Below, one piece after another: positions 18,074-25,906 of a stretch of DNA of 64,000 bases. Within the stretch, counting starts at the first letter, position 1. The number at the start of each line of letters is the position of its first letter. The position numbers and the translations under genes are program-made. The DNA comes from Leptospira saintgironsiae. GTDB taxonomy: Bacteria; Spirochaetota; Leptospiria; Leptospirales; Leptospiraceae. Under the pieces are notes generated by a model. It was not told where the DNA came from. It searched no databases and worked only from the letters and a program-made list of their open reading frames with translations. The DNA is taken from assembly GCF_002811765.1 (NCBI RefSeq), contig NZ_NPDR01000003.1, positions 62,001 to 126,000 on the forward strand. The letters are read 5' to 3'.

Positions 18074-19333
18074 ATGAAATTTACGTTTAGTAAATACCAA
18101 ATCTTTGTAGTCGCCTTATTGGCATTTATCCAATTCACAGTGGTTCTTGATTTTATGATCTTATCTCCATTAGGAGTTCAGGTCATGGACCAACTGAAAA
18201 TATCCACAACCAAGTTCGGTCTGGTAGTTTCTGCGTATGCATTTAGCGCGGGGATCTCCGGGATCTTGGCTGCTGGTTTTGCAGACAGATTCGATCGTAA
18301 AAAGATGCTACTATTCTTTTATACTGGTTTCGTTTTAGGAACGGTTCTTTGCGGTATTGCACCAAATTACGAATTTCTACTATTTGCAAGAATTGTAACC
18401 GGCCTTTTCGGTGGTGTAATCGCTTCTATCAGCTTTGCGATCATTGCAGATCTATTCCCTATGGAAGCAAGAGGAAGAGTGATGGGACTTGTGATGACTG
18501 CATTTGCCGCAAGCCAAGTTTTCGGCCTTCCGATTGGTGTGTTCTTCTCTAACCTTTGGGGATGGCAGTCTCCTTTCTGGATGATCGCTATTATCAGTGG
18601 TCTTGTTGGAGTTGCAGCTTTATTTAAATTAGAACCAATCGTTTCTCACTTAAGTGAAGGAACAGAGAATAAAGCGATCAAACACTTGGTTTCGACTGCT
18701 GGAAATTCAAATTATCTTCCTGGATTTTTAGCAACAATGCTTCTCGCAACCGGTGGATATATGCTTATGCCTTTCGGTTCTGCATTCAGTGTTCATAATT
18801 TAGGAATTACTTTAGAAGACCTTCCTTTAGTATATTTTGTGACAGGGGTTGTAAGTATGGCTGCCGGTCCTTTGATTGGTAGGGCTGCGGACAAATTTGG
18901 AAAGTATCCAGTGTTCTTTATTTCTTCCCTAATTGCTTGCGGTATTCTTTTCTATTATACTGCAATGGAGATCACTCCATTATGGTTTGTTATTTTGATT
19001 AACTCTGCGTTATTCGTAGTGATTACAGGTAGAGTGATTTCTGCTCAGGCATTAAATTCTGCGATGCCGGAACTAAAGGATAGAGGAGCTTATATGGCAA
19101 TCAGCTCTTCACTTCAACAGTTATCCGGAGGAATTGCTTCTTATGCGGCAGGGCTTATTGTAGTCCAAACTCCAAGCGGATATATCCAAGGTTATCCAAA
19201 TCTAGGTTATGTTGTGGTTATAGCTATTCTGATCACTGTGGCTATCATGTATAAGGTAAACGAATACGTTTCTTCAAAACATCCAGCTCCAGTCAAAGGT
19301 GAAAAAGAAGCTGCATTAGTTTCCGAAACCTAA
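18074..19333 (+). CDS. MFS transporter, drug-efflux type
   Basis: The 419-residue protein has about twelve membrane segments. The MFS signature in the loop between segments 2 and 3 is visible (GFADRFDRKKML), and LFPMEARGRVMG marks a later cytoplasmic loop. It resembles the DHA1-type efflux pumps (AraJ/Bcr-like). It is co-transcribed with the FMN reductase behind the SoxR-type promoter. The likely job is export of a redox-active toxic compound or its reduced product; the substrate is not known. Confidence 0.9.
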   Translation: MKFTFSKYQIFVVALLAFIQFTVVLDFMILSPLGVQVMDQLKISTTKFGLVVSAYAFSAGISGILAAGFADRFDRKKMLLFFYTGFVLGTVLCGIAPNYEFLLFARIVTGLFGGVIASISFAIIADLFPMEARGRVMGLVMTAFAASQVFGLPIGVFFSNLWGWQSPFWMIAIISGLVGVAALFKLEPIVSHLSEGTENKAIKHLVSTAGNSNYLPGFLATMLLATGGYMLMPFGSAFSVHNLGITLEDLPLVYFVTGVVSMAAGPLIGRAADKFGKYPVFFISSLIACGILFYYTAMEITPLWFVILINSALFVVITGRVISAQALNSAMPELKDRGAYMAISSSLQQLSGGIASYAAGLIVVQTPSGYIQGYPNLGYVVVIAILITVAIMYKVNEYVSSKHPAPVKGEKEAALVSET

Positions 19334-19343
19334 TAGATTTATA

Positions 19344-19376
19344 TTTCAGGGGAGAAGGTTCGCTTCTTCTCTGAAA
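19344..19376 (+). terminator. Stem-loop after the SoxR-controlled operon
   Basis: TTTCAGGGGAGAAG pairs imperfectly with CTTCTTCTCTGAAA around a short loop, starting 11 bases after the MFS stop. There is no long T run, so it may be a weak terminator or a stabilising end structure. Confidence 0.4.
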
Positions 19377-19434
19377 ATTCCAAGATACGATTTAAGATTG
19401 CATTAAAAAGCAGATTTCCTATCCTCTTTACCTT

Positions 19435-19827
19435 ATGAGCGATATAGAAGTTAAAGTACTTAGCACTCCTGAAAATTACAAAACAATCCTACGTAGTAAA
19501 AATCACGAAGTAATTGCAGACGAATCCAAAGAAGATGGTGGAGGAGATCTGGGACCTTCTCCTCATGAATACCTTCTTCTTTCCTTGGGAGCTTGCACTG
19601 ATATCACTATCAGAATGTATGCCCAAAGAAAAAAAATGGATCTAAAAGAAGTGATCGTAGAATTAAATCTCACCAAATGGACAGATCATACTGAGATTGA
19701 AAGGAAAGTAATATTAACGGGCAATTTGAGCGAACAGGAAAGAGAAAGACTTTTACAAGTTGCAAACGCTTGCCCAGTTCATAAAACTCTGACCCATCCT
19801 ATCCAGATAGATACAAAACTGGGTTAA
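19435..19827 (+). CDS. OsmC/Ohr-family peroxidase-like protein
   Basis: The 130-residue protein shows the family's two redox cysteines: Cys54 in LGACTDIT and Cys113 in NACPVHKTL. It also has PSPHEYLLLSLGAC, the usual first-cysteine helix. OsmC-family enzymes reduce organic hydroperoxides using these thiols; the active Arg is harder to assign. It follows the MFS gene after 101 bases with a hairpin between, so it may have its own promoter. Its position beside soxR strengthens the view that this is an oxidative-stress region. It is closer to YhfA/OsmC-like members than to Ohr, by length and sequence texture. Confidence 0.85.
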   Translation: MSDIEVKVLSTPENYKTILRSKNHEVIADESKEDGGGDLGPSPHEYLLLSLGACTDITIRMYAQRKKMDLKEVIVELNLTKWTDHTEIERKVILTGNLSEQERERLLQVANACPVHKTLTHPIQIDTKLG

Positions 19828-19914
19828 AATCATTTTTCCAAGCCTTCTACCTAATCTTTAGGAAACGAAGGTGCGGAAAACCAGGTCCAATAAGTCGAAT
19901 CCAGTTTCGATTGT

Positions 19915-21051
19915 ATGAAATTCAATATCTCTAAGATTATTCCATTTTCCTTTTTACTATTTTTTGCATTTTTCATTTCCTGCCTTTCTTCCGTAAAAGA
20001 TCCAAAAGACGAGTTTGTATATGTGCAAAACGTACAAGGCAAAACTGAAGAAGAATTAGAATTAAACGCTAAACGAAAAATACTGGAGAATGGATTAGGG
20101 GAATTGATACAAGGGCGTTCGAGTCTTAAGAACGGAAGATTGGAAGAATTTGTCACCAATTCCTCCGTAGAAGGATTCGTTACTCAATACACCAAAATAG
20201 GTTCCACTCGTGTGTCGAACGGATTCTTAGAGATAGACGCCAAAGGAAAAGTAAATAAAAAAGCGGTCGAGAACGCCTTAAAAGAAAGATACAAAGAAAT
20301 CGGAAGGCCTAAATTTTTAATCCTTGTCGAGGAAAGAATATTAGGAAAACGAAATGAAATCGAATCCGTAAGTATTACTGAGAATGAATTCGTAAAAAAT
20401 TTTCCGGAATTCGATTTTTTAGATAAGGCGAAATTGAATTCTTTTAATAAAAGTTCTAAAATATTCGATCTTTCAGATTCAGAACAAAAAGTTTTGTCCA
20501 AAGCTTCTTCTTCGGAAGCGCAAGTTTTAGTTTTAGGCCAGGCGGAAGTGACCGATCTCGGAAAAATCATGGATAGCGAAATCCATTCTTATCAATCCGT
20601 TCTTCGTTTCAAAATTTTCGATGTTCAGACTGGAAGAGTAATTGCCGCAGAGAATTCTTCCGGGGTGTACCCTCATGTAAATCCCGATACTGGAATTCAG
20701 GAATCGATTCGTAAGGCGGTAGATAAGATATATCCTAAGATAAAGGAACAGATTTCAGTAAAATGGAAGCCTGGAAATTTAATACGGATTTCTATCGAAG
20801 GGATCAGATATGACGAATATGTGAGCCGCGACATACGAGGAATTTTTCGCTCCGTTCCAGGAGTGAACTCGGTAAACGAATTCTCGGATAAAAATTCCAA
20901 GGGACTTATCGTATTGGAAGTGGAAGCATTATTTAGCGGAAGCATTCTATATCAGAAACTTCAGGAGAAAAAAGGGGAGTTCGGTTTAGAATTTTTCCAA
21001 AAGGAAATAACGCCAAGCTCCCTTTATCTTATCTTTAAAAAAGGGAAATAA
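19915..21051 (+). CDS. Lipoprotein with FlgT/LPP20-like N-terminal domain
   Basis: The 378-residue protein has a signal peptide and lipobox FFISC (Cys at about 23). Residues 35-140 have the pattern of FlgT/LPP20-type domains: ELNAKRKILENGLGELI, a following V-x-G-F-V-T-Q-Y segment, then a strand pair ending in GKVNKKAVENAL. A second alpha/beta segment follows (PKFLILVEERIL, EAQVLVLGQAEV, SVLRFKIFDVQTGRVIA). It resembles envelope lipoproteins that assemble beside membrane machines. The domain call is from pattern memory and is moderate. The sigma-54 activator gene begins 30 bases after its stop, which suggests a functional link. Confidence 0.6.
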   Translation: MKFNISKIIPFSFLLFFAFFISCLSSVKDPKDEFVYVQNVQGKTEEELELNAKRKILENGLGELIQGRSSLKNGRLEEFVTNSSVEGFVTQYTKIGSTRVSNGFLEIDAKGKVNKKAVENALKERYKEIGRPKFLILVEERILGKRNEIESVSITENEFVKNFPEFDFLDKAKLNSFNKSSKIFDLSDSEQKVLSKASSSEAQVLVLGQAEVTDLGKIMDSEIHSYQSVLRFKIFDVQTGRVIAAENSSGVYPHVNPDTGIQESIRKAVDKIYPKIKEQISVKWKPGNLIRISIEGIRYDEYVSRDIRGIFRSVPGVNSVNEFSDKNSKGLIVLEVEALFSGSILYQKLQEKKGEFGLEFFQKEITPSSLYLIFKKGK

Positions 21052-21081
21052 GTTTTATTTTCTATTTGCCAAGCGGATTCG

Positions 21082-23454
21082 TTGAAAGACAGTGCTTGGT
21101 CCATACGAATGTTAGAACTTACAATTCATTCTGTAGGAAGATTAACTCCTACGATCCTTAGTTTTTTAATCGCAATTCATTTATGGTTCAGAAGGCCAAA
21201 AGATAATGCGACAACATGGCTTGCGTTATATTTTAGTTTCTTATTTTTATTCAATCTTGGTTACTTTTTAGGATACAGCATTTATTCGGAGGCAGCGGCA
21301 TACGCTTGGATATTTGCCTGCAGTATTTGTTTCGCTTCCGCGGCTAGATTGCAACTTTCTTACCATTTTGCAGAAACTATCTTTAAAAGGGAGGCAAGAT
21401 GGGTGTTATGGATTTCGTTTTTGATGGCGGGTATTGCGCTTATAGACTATCTGTTTCATTTTCAAGAAGGTAGAAGATGGTTATTACCAGTTCATTCTTA
21501 TGGCTCCACATATATTTCTATTTTGGTTCCTTCTATATCCCTTCTATTTTATTGCGGAAGTTTAGTTGTAGGAATCAGAAAAATGTTCTTTTTCTATTCG
21601 AAGTCGGGCTCTAAAAGGCATGGGATTCAAAATTTCAAAGATGTATGGACGCGAAATATAAGTTTTAAAGCAAATTTTTTTCTCACATGTATTACGATAT
21701 TTGAAATTACTTTAAACGTTCTGTTTCTTTCCGCATACGTATATTTGATCGGAAATGCTGCGCTTGCAGAATGGATGAATTTCGGAATTCTTTTGATATT
21801 CTCCGCGTATGCCTTGGTTTATACACTTTCTCCTGCTGGAAGGACTGGTTTTACTCCGCGTTTGACCGGAGTCGCTTTGGTATTCGTATTATTATTATGC
21901 GGATTTCCGGGAAGATACTATCAAGAGAAAGATTTAGATTCTTTTAAATCCGAATTGGATAATCAAAAGCCTGAAATTTTTTCCAAAAATACGAATCGAG
22001 AAGAACCGATCTTTATCCCGAATTCAGAAATTGAAAATTTCAAAGTAAATCTAATCCAGAGTTCTTATGACAATAGATTTACTTTTTTTGAATTTCATTC
22101 GAATCCTGTTTTTGGATTCTCTTCCGAGAAAGATGCCGGTTGGAAGATTTATCCTTATACCAAATTCAGAATTAGAGCGAATGAATCAGCGAGTATTGTT
22201 TCTATTTGGATCTTAATATCGGTTGTTTCTTGTTTATTATTTCTTCCCTTATTATTCAGAGCTAGCATTATACTTCCTTTAAGACAATTGAAAGAAGATA
22301 TTGAAAGAAATTCCCGTGGAATTGTTTCTTCACCTATAAGCGGCATGGATGAGTTGGAGTCCCTGAGGGGTTCTTTTCGGGAAATACTTTCTTTGTTGGA
22401 AAGGGCAAAACAACATATGCCTGAAGTGAGTGAAGAAATTCTTAATCTTAAGGAAAGTATACATTCTGAACCTAAACGATTAGAATTCGGGGACAGAGTC
22501 TTAGTATATAAAAGTTCTTTAATGTCTAAGTTGCTGGAAGACGTAGATAGAGCGAAGAACTTCAGATATCCTGTCTTAATTAACGGAGAGACCGGTTCTG
22601 GAAAGGAGCTTATCGCAAGACTACTTCACGGAAAGGAAAATGATTCTCCTTTCGTAGCAGTTAATTGTGCGAGCATTCCTGAATCATTATGGGAATCGGA
22701 AATCTTCGGACATAAAAAAGGTGCGTTTACAGACGCTTATTCGGATAGAGCCGGTAAAATTTTAGAAGCTTCCGGTGGAACCATGTTTTTCGACGAGATC
22801 GGAGAGATGCCTTTATCCATGCAGGCGAAACTTTTAAGGGTATTACAAGATAATGAATTTGCTCAGGTGGGTTCCGAAAAAGTTTTAAAAGCTGAATGTA
22901 GATTTATATTCGCGACACATAAAGATTTGGACAGAGAGGTTCTTCAAAAAAGATTTAGAGAGGATTTATTATATAGGATCAGGGTTTTCTATTTGAGAAG
23001 TCCTTCATTAAAAGAGAGACCGGAAGATATTCCGTATTTGATTCGTTATTATTTGGAAAAATTCTCTGTAGAAATAGGCAGGCCTGCTCCTGAATTGGAT
23101 TCTAAAGTTTTTAGTTTGCTCATGAATTACTCTTGGCCAGGTAATATCCGAGAGTTGGAACATACAATTTTAAGATCTATGGTTTCTGAACAAGATGGGA
23201 TTCTGAATTTAGAATCTTTTCCCGAGATCTTGAAAAATTCTAAATCGGCTTCCAGAAAGTTTTCGATTAGTACATCTAAACTTCAGAAAGTTCAACTAGA
23301 TGAAGAAATAAAATTTTATACCAAATCCTTAGTGGAAGAAGCTTTAAGATTATTTGATGGAAACAAAACGAAAGCTGCTGAATATTTAGGGATTAAAAGA
23401 ACAACTCTTACTTATCGTATTAAGGAATTAGGAATTTCGGAAGAAAGACACTGA
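21082..23454 (+). CDS. Membrane-bound sigma-54-dependent transcriptional activator
   Basis: The 790-residue protein is given from the TTG at 21082; the ATG at 21109 is an alternative. The first 280 residues hold about eight hydrophobic helices, followed by a non-membrane segment (about 285-370), another membrane helix (about 372-395) and a HAMP-like stretch. The AAA+ domain (about 475-705) has Walker A GETGSGKE near 501, the sigma-54 contact loop GAFTDA near 547 and Walker B MFFDEIGE near 567. The C-terminus is a Fis-type helix-turn-helix (NKTKAAEYLGIKRTTLTYRI). It should sense a signal at the membrane and drive sigma-54 polymerase directly, without a separate kinase. Inverted repeats and a canonical sigma-54 promoter follow immediately. 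Confidence 0.93.
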   Translation: MKDSAWSIRMLELTIHSVGRLTPTILSFLIAIHLWFRRPKDNATTWLALYFSFLFLFNLGYFLGYSIYSEAAAYAWIFACSICFASAARLQLSYHFAETIFKREARWVLWISFLMAGIALIDYLFHFQEGRRWLLPVHSYGSTYISILVPSISLLFYCGSLVVGIRKMFFFYSKSGSKRHGIQNFKDVWTRNISFKANFFLTCITIFEITLNVLFLSAYVYLIGNAALAEWMNFGILLIFSAYALVYTLSPAGRTGFTPRLTGVALVFVLLLCGFPGRYYQEKDLDSFKSELDNQKPEIFSKNTNREEPIFIPNSEIENFKVNLIQSSYDNRFTFFEFHSNPVFGFSSEKDAGWKIYPYTKFRIRANESASIVSIWILISVVSCLLFLPLLFRASIILPLRQLKEDIERNSRGIVSSPISGMDELESLRGSFREILSLLERAKQHMPEVSEEILNLKESIHSEPKRLEFGDRVLVYKSSLMSKLLEDVDRAKNFRYPVLINGETGSGKELIARLLHGKENDSPFVAVNCASIPESLWESEIFGHKKGAFTDAYSDRAGKILEASGGTMFFDEIGEMPLSMQAKLLRVLQDNEFAQVGSEKVLKAECRFIFATHKDLDREVLQKRFREDLLYRIRVFYLRSPSLKERPEDIPYLIRYYLEKFSVEIGRPAPELDSKVFSLLMNYSWPGNIRELEHTILRSMVSEQDGILNLESFPEILKNSKSASRKFSISTSKLQKVQLDEEIKFYTKSLVEEALRLFDGNKTKAAEYLGIKRTTLTYRIKELGISEERH

Positions 23455-23498
23455 CAAAAAACTGTCATCGTCAAATCTTCGTCGTCAAAAATTTGTCG
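23452..23498 (+). promoter_or_regulatory. Two inverted repeats, probable activator (enhancer) sites
   Basis: TGACA-N6-TGTCA lies at 23452-23467 (sharing the stop codon of the activator gene) and CGTCAAAAATTTGTCG at 23483-23498. Their centres are 31 bases apart, about three helical turns, so bound dimers would sit on the same face. They are 90-140 bases upstream of the -24 element, the usual distance for sigma-54 activators. Binding by the adjacent activator is inferred. Confidence 0.6.
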
Positions 23499-23590
23499 AT
23501 CCCATCCTAAATATCTTTCTGCTTTATCACAAAATACTCTAAATAGCCGTTTAACGCTATTTTATGTATGATAACTGTTATTTTAAAAAT

Positions 23591-23605
23591 TGGCACACCT
23601 ATTGC
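23591..23605 (+). promoter_or_regulatory. Canonical sigma-54 (-24/-12) promoter
   Basis: TGGCAC (23591-23596), five bases, then TTGC (23602-23605) gives the consensus TGGCAC-N5-TTGC with no mismatch. The start of transcription would be near 23617, just before a perfect 12-base palindrome GCCCGATCGGGC (23618-23629) in the leader. The next genes are the two exported proteins. Confidence 0.88.
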
Positions 23606-23649
23606 TAAGGGCTATATGCCCGATCGGGCGAATAGGAGAGATGTTTAAA

Positions 23650-24504
23650 ATGAAACAGAAGATATGGATTCTATTATCCTTGTTCTTACTTTCTGCTTCT
23701 TTGCATGCGGAGAAAGTTATTTACGTTCATGGAATGAGTTTGACCGAATCAAACGAGGCCTGCCAAGACAAAACGGTTTGTGCTTATTGGAAAGTTCCTC
23801 CGGTAGGTGATTACGTGTATGTTGGTTATGACGGTAGGAGAAATCCGTTCGTTTCTGATTCAAGTGGCGGAAGCGTAAGGCTTTTGCAAATGTTGAATAA
23901 GTACTGTCGCAAAGACCAGGGGAAGTCTTGCAGATTGATAGATGACTCGTTAGGAGGATTTACCGGAGCGGGGACTGTTTCGATGTATAATAAAACAGGA
24001 ATTTATAATATTCTGTATGCGACACAAATCGTTTCTGCAGAAGGGGGTTCCGAGATTGCAAACCTAGGCGATACTGCAATTGATATCCTTAAAGTTGTTT
24101 TTAATATCCAAGGCGGACTCGGTGACGCGTTGATTCAATCTAGGGACGCGATCCAGTCATTAGTAACTACTTCTGCCCGTTCCTTATTCGATCATAATCG
24201 AAATAATGGGACCTTATTCTATCATTTGGCTGCGAAGAAGAGTATCTTTATCGCAGATCCGTTTCTACCAGGTGAAGATGATAGTCTAGTCGCATTTCAT
24301 AGTTCTTGCGGCTATAGATCCGTTGGTGCGTTTTCCAAATGTATGGGAGAAAAAATCAGAAGTTGTGCATTATGTTTTTGGGAAACTCCTAAGCTGATCA
24401 CCCCTTGGGATGGACATTATATGCATCCACTGGTTCCGATCACAGGGTTGGATATCCCACATGCAGAAGGTCATAACGACGTAAAATATCACGGGGTTCC
24501 ATAA
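23650..24504 (+). CDS. Secreted alpha/beta-hydrolase-like protein, sigma-54 controlled
   Basis: The start is set at ATG 23650: GGAGAG lies at the right distance and a clean signal peptide follows (MKQKIWILLSLFLLSASLHA). The ATG at 23641 is too close to GGAGAG. The mature part, about 265 residues, begins EKVIYVHGMS, the first strand and oxyanion HG of alpha/beta hydrolases. It later has DDSLGGFTG, which resembles a nucleophile elbow (G-x-S-x-G with the first Gly replaced by Asp). A closing His is available in the C-terminal HGHYMHP-like or HAEGHND region. Eight or more Cys suggest disulphides. It is the first gene after the sigma-54 promoter. The substrate is unknown and the enzyme call is tentative. 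Confidence 0.7.
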   Translation: MKQKIWILLSLFLLSASLHAEKVIYVHGMSLTESNEACQDKTVCAYWKVPPVGDYVYVGYDGRRNPFVSDSSGGSVRLLQMLNKYCRKDQGKSCRLIDDSLGGFTGAGTVSMYNKTGIYNILYATQIVSAEGGSEIANLGDTAIDILKVVFNIQGGLGDALIQSRDAIQSLVTTSARSLFDHNRNNGTLFYHLAAKKSIFIADPFLPGEDDSLVAFHSSCGYRSVGAFSKCMGEKIRSCALCFWETPKLITPWDGHYMHPLVPITGLDIPHAEGHNDVKYHGVP

Positions 24505-24510
24505 TAAATA

Positions 24511-24535
24511 AAGGGTCCGTATTTTACGGACCCTT
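24511..24535 (+). other. Perfect 10-base-pair intercistronic stem-loop
   Basis: AAGGGTCCGT pairs with ACGGACCCTT around ATTTT. It is followed at once by AGAGG, the ribosome site of the next gene, and no T tract follows. It therefore looks like an RNA stability or translation-control element, not a terminator. Confidence 0.6.
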
Positions 24536-24547
24536 AGAGGTATGATT

Positions 24548-25732
24548 ATGAAGAAAACGTTATTCTATATTTTATTCACGATTTCCTTTCTTTCTCTTGG
24601 ATTATATATATTTATAAATGATTCGGAGAATTCTAATCGAATAGAAATATCCGAAAAAAATCCGTTTTATGATCCTAGTTTGGGCGCCGGAACTTCCGGA
24701 TATTCCTTTTGGAAAGAGCCGGATCCCGACACAATTATATCAGATTATAAAACTTGGTCTGAATTTCCTCCGGACAGCAGGCCTTTATCCAGAATGGATA
24801 TAGACATTTTGGAATTTAGAAAGATCGGAGTCCCTCCTCAAATCATGCCTGTAAAATCTGGCGGAAATTATAAGGACTCAGGATTTTTATGCAGTTTACA
24901 GCCTGAATATCATTCTTTGGTGGAAGGTGAAAATATGAGAATATTCTTATATTGTTTTCGAGCTGGATTTAGTGCTAAAGAAAGATTAGATCTGAAATCG
25001 GTTCGATTAGAAGCGAGAGCGGGAGCTAAGAAATCCAATCTGGATATGGATTTCGGAAACGATAGCGGTTTATCAGGAGACGAAATTTCAGGAGATGGAA
25101 CTTATACGTTTCTGTTTCGGCCAAGAAAGGAAGATTGGGCGGATATGAACTTAACCGTTAATTTTAAAATTCCGTCGGATTCTAATTCCGCCGAATATTC
25201 TCTTTCGGCAGCATTCTTCTCTTCTCCCGTTTCTCCGGCAAAATTCGTATCAAATAAATTCTTTGATAAAATCGAAGAAGGTTCTTTGGAAATTTTTACG
25301 GAGATGGATGTGAAAGAGCCCGGAGAATATACTATACAGGCAAATTTGTACGGAGCCGGAGAACCGATTGGAACTTCTCGAAAAGAAATCTATTTAAAAC
25401 AAGGAAGGCAGACGATCGGATTGGAATTTTTCGGACGTTTGTTTTGGAGATCCAGGCAATCAGGTCCTTATGTTCTAAAGGATTTGAGAGCACATTTAAA
25501 TACGGATGTAATTCAATCTGACTCTTTAACAGGAAGCCAAGAAGAAGTGGATAAATTTTTATCTGGAATCAAAGACGATAAACCTAAACGTAAATTGGTA
25601 CCTTATAGTACGGAAGAATATACTACGAAGTATTATCGTCTAGAAGAATTTGCTGAGAAAGAATATGATTCTATTGATAAACGAAAAAGAATCGCAGAAT
25701 TGGAAAGTCTTAAAAAGAATTTAGGTCCTTAA
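24548..25732 (+). CDS. Exported or membrane-anchored beta-sandwich protein, sigma-54 operon
   Basis: The ATG at 24548 is preferred over 24542 because AGAGG (24536-24540) is then well spaced. The product is 394 residues. An N-terminal hydrophobic segment (FYILFTISFLSLGLYIFI) anchors or exports it. The middle (about 100-210) includes NDSGLSGDEISGDGTYTFLF, the signature phrase of choice-of-anchor-X-like beta domains, and the next segment is also beta-rich. The C-terminus is charged and helical. No catalytic residues can be named. It probably shares the sigma-54 transcript with the hydrolase-like protein and may act with it in the envelope. Confidence 0.65.
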   Translation: MKKTLFYILFTISFLSLGLYIFINDSENSNRIEISEKNPFYDPSLGAGTSGYSFWKEPDPDTIISDYKTWSEFPPDSRPLSRMDIDILEFRKIGVPPQIMPVKSGGNYKDSGFLCSLQPEYHSLVEGENMRIFLYCFRAGFSAKERLDLKSVRLEARAGAKKSNLDMDFGNDSGLSGDEISGDGTYTFLFRPRKEDWADMNLTVNFKIPSDSNSAEYSLSAAFFSSPVSPAKFVSNKFFDKIEEGSLEIFTEMDVKEPGEYTIQANLYGAGEPIGTSRKEIYLKQGRQTIGLEFFGRLFWRSRQSGPYVLKDLRAHLNTDVIQSDSLTGSQEEVDKFLSGIKDDKPKRKLVPYSTEEYTTKYYRLEEFAEKEYDSIDKRKRIAELESLKKNLGP

Positions 25733-25761
25733 GTTTCACATATTACTATTTTCTCATTTAT

Positions 25762-25806
25762 GCCTATTTTAAAGTTCCTTTATCGATGAAATAGGCTTTT
25801 TTGTTG
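25762..25806 (+). terminator. Rho-independent terminator of the sigma-54 operon
   Basis: GCCTATTT (25762-25769) pairs with AAATAGGC (25789-25796) and is followed by TTTTTTGTTG. It starts 30 bases after the stop of the second exported-protein gene. The long loop can fold further. Confidence 0.65.
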
Positions 25807-25906
25807 AGTAACCCCCTATCAAAAGTATGTAATGTTTTCCGAGTTTTTAGTATTGTTAGGCGAAAAACAGATTGAAACTTGAAAATTTTAGGAAGATAAT
25901 CGCGGT

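Noticed and set aside
24511..24535. Stem-loop as a terminator after the hydrolase-like gene
   Set aside because: It is followed by AGAGG and the next gene, not by T residues.
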